Source: Streptomyces sp. NRRL S-337 (GTDB lineage: Bacteria; Actinomycetota; Actinomycetes; Streptomycetales; Streptomycetaceae). From it: a DNA stretch of 18,151 bases. The stretch covers positions 1 to 18,151 of the forward strand of contig NZ_JOIX01000117.1 of the NCBI RefSeq assembly GCF_000720175.1, read 5' to 3'. A program made the position numbers and the translations under genes. The notes beneath the pieces are model-generated. The model searched no databases. It was not told where the DNA came from and saw only the letters and a program-made list of their open reading frames with translations. Of this stretch, positions 13,702-18,151 are shown piece by piece; within the stretch, counting starts at the first letter, position 1; each line of letters opens with the position of its first letter.

Positions 13702-16700
13702 ATGCAGATCCGGCTGACCGTCCTCGGGCCGCGCAGCGGCCCCACCACACGGGCCTGCGACGTGCTCGTGACGGCCCCCGCCGGGACCGCGCTGGCGGCG
13801 GTGGCCGGCTCCCTGGCGGCCTCCGTCGCGGGCCCGGGCGCGGACACCGGCGCGGGCGGCGGCAGCGGCCCCGTCGTGCTCTACGCCGGCACCGAACGCC
13901 TCGACCCGCAGCGCGCCGCGATCGGCGAGCCGCCCCTGATCGACGGCGCGGTGCTCTCCCTCCAGGGCCCCGGCCCCGCCCCGGCCCACGGCCTGCCGCA
14001 CGGCACCGCCCGGCTGCGCGTCATCTCCGGACCCGACGCCGGCGGCGTCCACCTGCTGCACGGCGGCCAGATCCGCATCGGCCGCTCCGCCGACGCCGAC
14101 GTCCCCCTCGACGACCCGGACGTCTCCCGGCTGCACTGCGCCGTGACCGTCGAACCGGACGGTTCGGTCCACGTCGCCGACCTGCGCTCCACGAACGGCA
14201 CCGCCGTCGACGGCACCGGCCTCGGCGACCTGCCCGCCCCGCTCCCGCCCGGCGCCCTGCTGCGCATCGGCGAATCCACCCTCCGCCTGCAGTCCGCCCC
14301 CACCACCCCGGACCCCGCCCTGGAGACCACTCCGGACGGCGAGGGCCGGCTGCGCATCTCCACGGGGGCGGGGGGCGGGTACGCGAGGGTCGCCGAGGGC
14401 GGTGGAGGCGGCGGGACCGGTGGGGCGGGTGGGGGTCAGGTGACCGGTGGGGCCGGTGCGCTCGATGCACCGGCACCGGCACCGGCTTTCGGACCTCCCC
14501 CGGCGATGGCCACGGGACCGGCCGCCCCCCTGCCCGCTCCTCGTACGGCCTGGTCACCGGACCCGGCCGGCCGGCGCGACACCCCCCTGCGCGGCACCCC
14601 GGCCGGGCCGGCCCACCCGGAGGCCGCCACGGCTCATGGACTGGGCCACGGCCCGGGCCTGGCAGCCGGACCCGGCATCCACGAGCACCCGCGCGGCGAA
14701 CGCCCCGACCGCGAGCCTCAGAACCGCGCGCACCCCGACCATCCGGGCCACGGGCATCCGGGCCACGGACTCCTCGGCCACCCGCTTCCTGGCAACGTCC
14801 ATCCGTACGGCGACTATCCGTACGGCGAGTATGCGCCCCCTGGGTACCCGGAGGACGACGTGTCGACGGCCGGCGCCCAGGGCCGTACGCACGGCGAGGA
14901 CCGGACCCACGGCGGCCAGCAGAGCCTGGCGCCCGCCGAGGACGCCGCCACGGAGGACGCGGCGCGTTACGGCGCCGCGCCCCGCAAGGGCGGCCGCCGC
15001 GGCGGGATCGGGGCCTGGGCGCGCCGGCTGACCGGCGGCCGGCCCACCACGGAACGGCCCTACGACGACCTCCCGGCAGCCGGCCTCCCGGCCTCGGGCC
15101 TCCAGGCGTCCGGCGCACCCCAGGACTCACCCGCAGCGCCACCCGGTGACGGAGCGACGCCCCCGGCCACCTCCGGAACCGCCCCGGACGAACGGTGGCC
15201 GGACGCCGCCGCCGTCCTGCTCACCGCACTGGGCCCGGGCCCCCGGCTATGGGAGCGCGGCCCGGACCACCCCGACACCCTCACCGTCCGGCTGGGCACG
15301 GCCGGCCGCAACGGCGGCCGCACCGCCCTGCCCGTCACGATCGGGCTGCGCCGGGCCGGCTCCCTCGGCCTGGCCGGGCCGCGCGCCCGCCTCGCCGGAC
15401 TCGCCCGTTCCGCGATCGCCCAGCTCGCCGCCCTGCACTCCCCCGCCACCCTGGACATCGTGCTGATCAGCACCGACCGGGCGCGCACCACCGAGGAACG
15501 GGTCGCGGACTGGTCCTGGCTCGGCTGGCTGCCGCACCTCCACCCGTCCCACGGCCAGGACTGCCGGCTGCTGCTCGCCTACGACAAGGAACAGGCCACG
15601 GCCCGCACCGCCGAACTCGTCCGACGGCTCGACGACTGCCCGCTGGGCCCCGGCTGGGCCAGTGCCGAACGCGCCGAGATCGCCCTCGCCGCCGCCCGCC
15701 ACCAAGGACCGTTCACCCTCCTGATCGTCGACGGCGACCCCGGCTCCTCCGCACTGCGCGAGACCACCGCGCGGCTGGCCACGGCCGGCGCGGCAGCCGG
15801 CGTCCATCTCCTCTGCCTGGCCGAAACCCCGGCCGCCTCCCCCGCCTTCCCGCTGGCCGCCACGTACGAGGCGGCCCGGGCCGCGTCGCCCGCCTTCGGG
15901 GAGTGTGGCGCGGTGGCGGTCCTCAGCGGCGACGTCGCCACCGCGGTCCGCGTCGTCCAGCCCGGTTCCGGGCCGAACGGGACGATCGCCACGGTCGACG
16001 CGGTCTCCGCCGCCTGGGCCGAGCGGTTCGCCCGGGCCCTGGCGCCGCTGCACGAGGCCGAGACCACGGCCGGCGGCGCACGCACGACGCCCCGCGCGGC
16101 CGTCCCCCTCCCCGCTACGGCCCGGCTGCTGGACGAACTCGGGCTCGCCCGCGCCACCCCCGCCTCCCTGATGGCCCGCTGGGCCGCCACCCTGGACACC
16201 GACCGGCCCGGCGCCACCGCCGTACTGGGGGCCGGCCCGCACGGACCGGTGTGCGCCGACCTGGCCGCCGAGGGCGCACCCCTCCTCGTCGAAGGCCCCG
16301 CCGCCGGCGGCAAAACCGAACTGCTCCGGTCCCTGGCGGCGTCCCTCGCCGCCGCCGACCGCCCCGACCTGCTGTCCCTGGTGCTGGTGGACGGTGGCGG
16401 CACCGACCGCGGCGAGGGCCTGCGGGTGTGTACCGACCTGCCGCACGTCACGACGTACCTCGCCGCGTCCGACCCGGTCCGCATGCGCGCGTTCGCCCAG
16501 GCCCTCTCCTCCGAACTCAAACGCCGCGCCGAAATACTGTCCGGCACCCCCTTCACCGACTGGCGCACCAAACACCTCCCGGCCCCCCGCGTCATCGCCC
16601 CCCGTCGCACCACCGAAGGCCGCACGGGCGAAGGCCGCAGAGGAGAGGCCCCCGCCTCGGGCGACGCCCGCCACCCGGAAGCCCAAGCACCCCATGGACC

Positions 16701-17706
16701 TCATGCACCCCATGGACCGCAAGGCGCACAAGGCGCCAGGGGCGCCCACGCACAAACTGCCCATGCACAAGGTGTCGCGCCCACCGCTGCACAGGGTGCC
16801 GCGCCCACCGCGCCGCAAGGCCGCACCTACGGCACCTACGGCCAGACGAACGCCGAGAGGTACGACGCGCCACCGACGAGCCACACCCCCGAGTCCGGTG
16901 GCCACCCCGACAACACTTCCCAGCCCACCGAGACCGCCGGGACCTCCAGGAGCAGCGACTACACACCGTACGGAAGTAATCACGGAGAGCAGGAACTAAT
17001 CACGCTCCGTAATCGTTGCCGTAACGAAGGAGGCAGCACAGCGGCGGCGGACCCGTCCGACACCGGCACCCTGGCGAGCACGGGCACCCTCCGCCTCCGC
17101 TCCCGCCCTGGAGCCCCGACGCCCACCTCAGCCACCCCCGACCCCGACACCGCCCCCACTGCCCCGCCCACCCTGCTCGACCCCGCGGCCCCGATGCCGC
17201 GCCTCTTCATCCTGGTCGACGACTTCGACGCGCTGGTCGCCCCCGCGCTCGGCAGCCCCGGCCGCCCGGCCGCCGGCTCCGTCGTGCGCGCGCTGGAGGC
17301 GGTGGCCCGGGACGGGGCTGCGCTCGGCGTCCACCTCATAGCCGCGACCGGCCACCCGGACCGCACGGCCGACACCGCGACCAGCGAACTCGCTGCCCTG
17401 CGCATCGAGTTGGGCGCGTCCGACGACTCGTCCGAGCCCGCCCCGGTCGGCCGCGGGCGGCTCCACCGTGTGGCGGACGGCTCCGCCACGCCGTTCCAGG
17501 CCGGCCGGGTGACCGGCCGGATACCCCGTACGTCCACGCTCCGGCCGACGGTCGTCCCGCTGGAGTGGCAGCGAATGGGCGACCCGCCGGCCCGACGCCC
17601 GCTGCGTGAACTCGGCAACGGCCCCACGGACCTCGCCCTGCTCGCGAGTGCCCTCCAGCGGGCCGCCCAGTCCTCGGGGGCACCGCCTGCGGCACCGCTG
17701 ATCTGA
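13702..17706 (+). CDS. FHA domain / FtsK-SpoIIIE ATPase protein, EssC-like
   Basis: This is a 1334-residue protein, probably a phosphothreonine-responsive ATPase. Residues 1-90 look like the small N-terminal domain of EssC/EccC-type proteins. An FHA domain follows (about 104-197: GRS 127-129, SRLH 142-145, STNGT 163-167). A Gly/Pro/His-rich linker runs from about 210 to 495. A first FtsK-like module (about 520-800) is degenerate: GLAGPRARLAG (556-566) has no P-loop Lys, though WSWLGWLPH and LLIVDGD are recognisable. The second module is intact: Walker A GPAAGGKT (865-872) and Walker B LFILVDDFD (1168-1176), split by a ~190-residue insert. No membrane helix is seen. The start is ATG 13702 (AGAAGGGA 12 nt upstream); TTG 13693 is an alternative. 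Partner and substrate are unknown. Confidence 0.85.
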   Translation: MQIRLTVLGPRSGPTTRACDVLVTAPAGTALAAVAGSLAASVAGPGADTGAGGGSGPVVLYAGTERLDPQRAAIGEPPLIDGAVLSLQGPGPAPAHGLPHGTARLRVISGPDAGGVHLLHGGQIRIGRSADADVPLDDPDVSRLHCAVTVEPDGSVHVADLRSTNGTAVDGTGLGDLPAPLPPGALLRIGESTLRLQSAPTTPDPALETTPDGEGRLRISTGAGGGYARVAEGGGGGGTGGAGGGQVTGGAGALDAPAPAPAFGPPPAMATGPAAPLPAPRTAWSPDPAGRRDTPLRGTPAGPAHPEAATAHGLGHGPGLAAGPGIHEHPRGERPDREPQNRAHPDHPGHGHPGHGLLGHPLPGNVHPYGDYPYGEYAPPGYPEDDVSTAGAQGRTHGEDRTHGGQQSLAPAEDAATEDAARYGAAPRKGGRRGGIGAWARRLTGGRPTTERPYDDLPAAGLPASGLQASGAPQDSPAAPPGDGATPPATSGTAPDERWPDAAAVLLTALGPGPRLWERGPDHPDTLTVRLGTAGRNGGRTALPVTIGLRRAGSLGLAGPRARLAGLARSAIAQLAALHSPATLDIVLISTDRARTTEERVADWSWLGWLPHLHPSHGQDCRLLLAYDKEQATARTAELVRRLDDCPLGPGWASAERAEIALAAARHQGPFTLLIVDGDPGSSALRETTARLATAGAAAGVHLLCLAETPAASPAFPLAATYEAARAASPAFGECGAVAVLSGDVATAVRVVQPGSGPNGTIATVDAVSAAWAERFARALAPLHEAETTAGGARTTPRAAVPLPATARLLDELGLARATPASLMARWAATLDTDRPGATAVLGAGPHGPVCADLAAEGAPLLVEGPAAGGKTELLRSLAASLAAADRPDLLSLVLVDGGGTDRGEGLRVCTDLPHVTTYLAASDPVRMRAFAQALSSELKRRAEILSGTPFTDWRTKHLPAPRVIAPRRTTEGRTGEGRRGEAPASGDARHPEAQAPHGPHAPHGPQGAQGARGAHAQTAHAQGVAPTAAQGAAPTAPQGRTYGTYGQTNAERYDAPPTSHTPESGGHPDNTSQPTETAGTSRSSDYTPYGSNHGEQELITLRNRCRNEGGSTAAADPSDTGTLASTGTLRLRSRPGAPTPTSATPDPDTAPTAPPTLLDPAAPMPRLFILVDDFDALVAPALGSPGRPAAGSVVRALEAVARDGAALGVHLIAATGHPDRTADTATSELAALRIELGASDDSSEPAPVGRGRLHRVADGSATPFQAGRVTGRIPRTSTLRPTVVPLEWQRMGDPPARRPLRELGNGPTDLALLASALQRAAQSSGAPPAAPLI
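16609..17180. repeat. Low-complexity insert in the ATPase domain
   Basis: About 190 residues (970-1160) lie between the region after Walker A and Walker B. They are made of short repeats such as HGPHAPHGPQ, AHAQTAHAQG, GVAPTAAQGAAPTAPQG and TYGTYGQ, and then a Thr/Pro-rich stretch. The flanking sequence on both sides is well-formed FtsK domain, so the insert keeps the frame and is probably a surface loop. Confidence 0.7.
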
Positions 17707-18151
17707 GCGATGCGCGCTTGCCGCTGGCCTGGGTGCTTGGGGTGGGCCGGCTTGGGTGCTTGGGGGGTGGGCTGACTGAGCGCGTGGCGTGGGCGGGGCG
17801 GAGCGCTTGGGGTGGGCCGGCCTGGGCGCTTGGGGGTGGGCCGGCCGAGCATTTGCGGGGTGTGCGGGGCGAGTTCTTCGGTGAGGCGGGGTTGGGGTGA
17901 GGGCGGAGCGGGGGCGGGGAGCAGGTTCCGGGGGGAGCCACCGTCGGAGCGCCCGCTCTCGGGGTGACCGCTATAGGGGCGCCCCACTGCGGCGGGTTAG
18001 CTGATGCGGCTGGTGGGGCTGATGCGGCGGGCGGGCCGTTGCGGCTGATGGTGCCACTTGGGCGGGGCTGGCGCTGGGGGCGCAGGGCGGGGCGCGGGAC
18101 GGGGCCACGGGGGCGCGGGACGCGGAGGCGCGGGGCGGGTGGCGGGTCTGC
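17707..18151. other. G-rich intergenic tail without a supported gene
   Basis: There is no gene with a credible start or recognised product here. One minus-strand frame is open to the right edge and would be Pro/Ala/Arg-rich, but its composition explains that. Four repeats of a 23-bp unit lie at 17731-17850, and GCTGATG recurs three times in 17999-18049. The last 90 bases are runs of GGGGCGCGGGAC-like sequence. Confidence 0.5.
17731..17850. repeat. Imperfect 23-bp repeats, four copies
   Basis: Copies lie at 17731-17753, 17754-17777, 17801-17823 and 17824-17850. They share the core GCTTGGGGTGGGCCGGC with differences in G-run length. The first two and last two are adjacent pairs, which suggests duplication of a pair. 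The array starts 25 bp after the FHA-FtsK stop codon. Confidence 0.75.

Noticed and set aside
15247..16983. 578-residue minus-strand frame opposite the FHA-FtsK gene
   Set aside because: It is Gly/Ala/Val-rich, the expected shadow of a GC-rich gene, and the plus strand holds intact Walker motifs over the same bases.

Overview
The window is a high-GC, actinobacterial chromosomal segment, almost certainly Streptomyces. The evidence is GTG/TTG starts, G/C-ending codons, a tmRNA tag beginning ANTKRDS, an LAETG sortase substrate, and the order ssrA-smpB-ctp-ftsX-ftsE ... prfB-pkaB-pkaA, which I recall from the S. coelicolor SCO2966-SCO2974 region. No transposase, integrase, phage gene or CRISPR array was seen.

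Layout. (1) 1-2684: a repeat-bearing left edge, then a divergent LysR-type regulator (-) and MFS transporter (+). (2) 2685-7025: a minus-strand block of conserved genes. In transcription order these are ftsE, ftsX, a terminator-like hairpin, an S41 C-terminal processing peptidase, smpB and ssrA, followed by a textbook intrinsic terminator. SmpB and tmRNA form the trans-translation pair that rescues stalled ribosomes; FtsEX is the ABC complex that controls cell-wall hydrolases. (3) 7277-8514: a small zinc-ribbon membrane protein (+), convergent with a glycine-rich surface protein carrying an LAETG sorting signal (-). (4) 8779-13181: prfB (release factor 2) and two membrane-anchored Ser/Thr kinases, pkaB and pkaA, all on the minus strand and each followed by a strong hairpin. 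(5) 13702-17706: divergent from the kinases, a 1334-residue protein with an N-terminal FHA domain, a degenerate FtsK-like module and an intact FtsK/SpoIIIE-type ATPase, plus long low-complexity inserts. (6) 17707-18151: a G-rich, repeat-bearing tail with no gene that I can support.

How it fits together. Most of the window is core Streptomyces machinery for translation quality control, termination, and cell division or wall remodelling. The least explained part is the kinase pair facing an FHA-FtsK protein. FHA domains bind phosphothreonine, so the protein is a natural candidate client of the kinases. It resembles the cytoplasmic half of type VII secretion ATPases (EccC/EssC), but has no membrane segments and no ESX genes nearby. 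Upstream of it lies a close match to the RecA-independent (PafBC-type) DNA-damage promoter motif. Other points worth a second look are a shortened tmRNA tag, a hairpin joining the ctp stop codon to the smpB start codon, and several tandem-repeat tracts.
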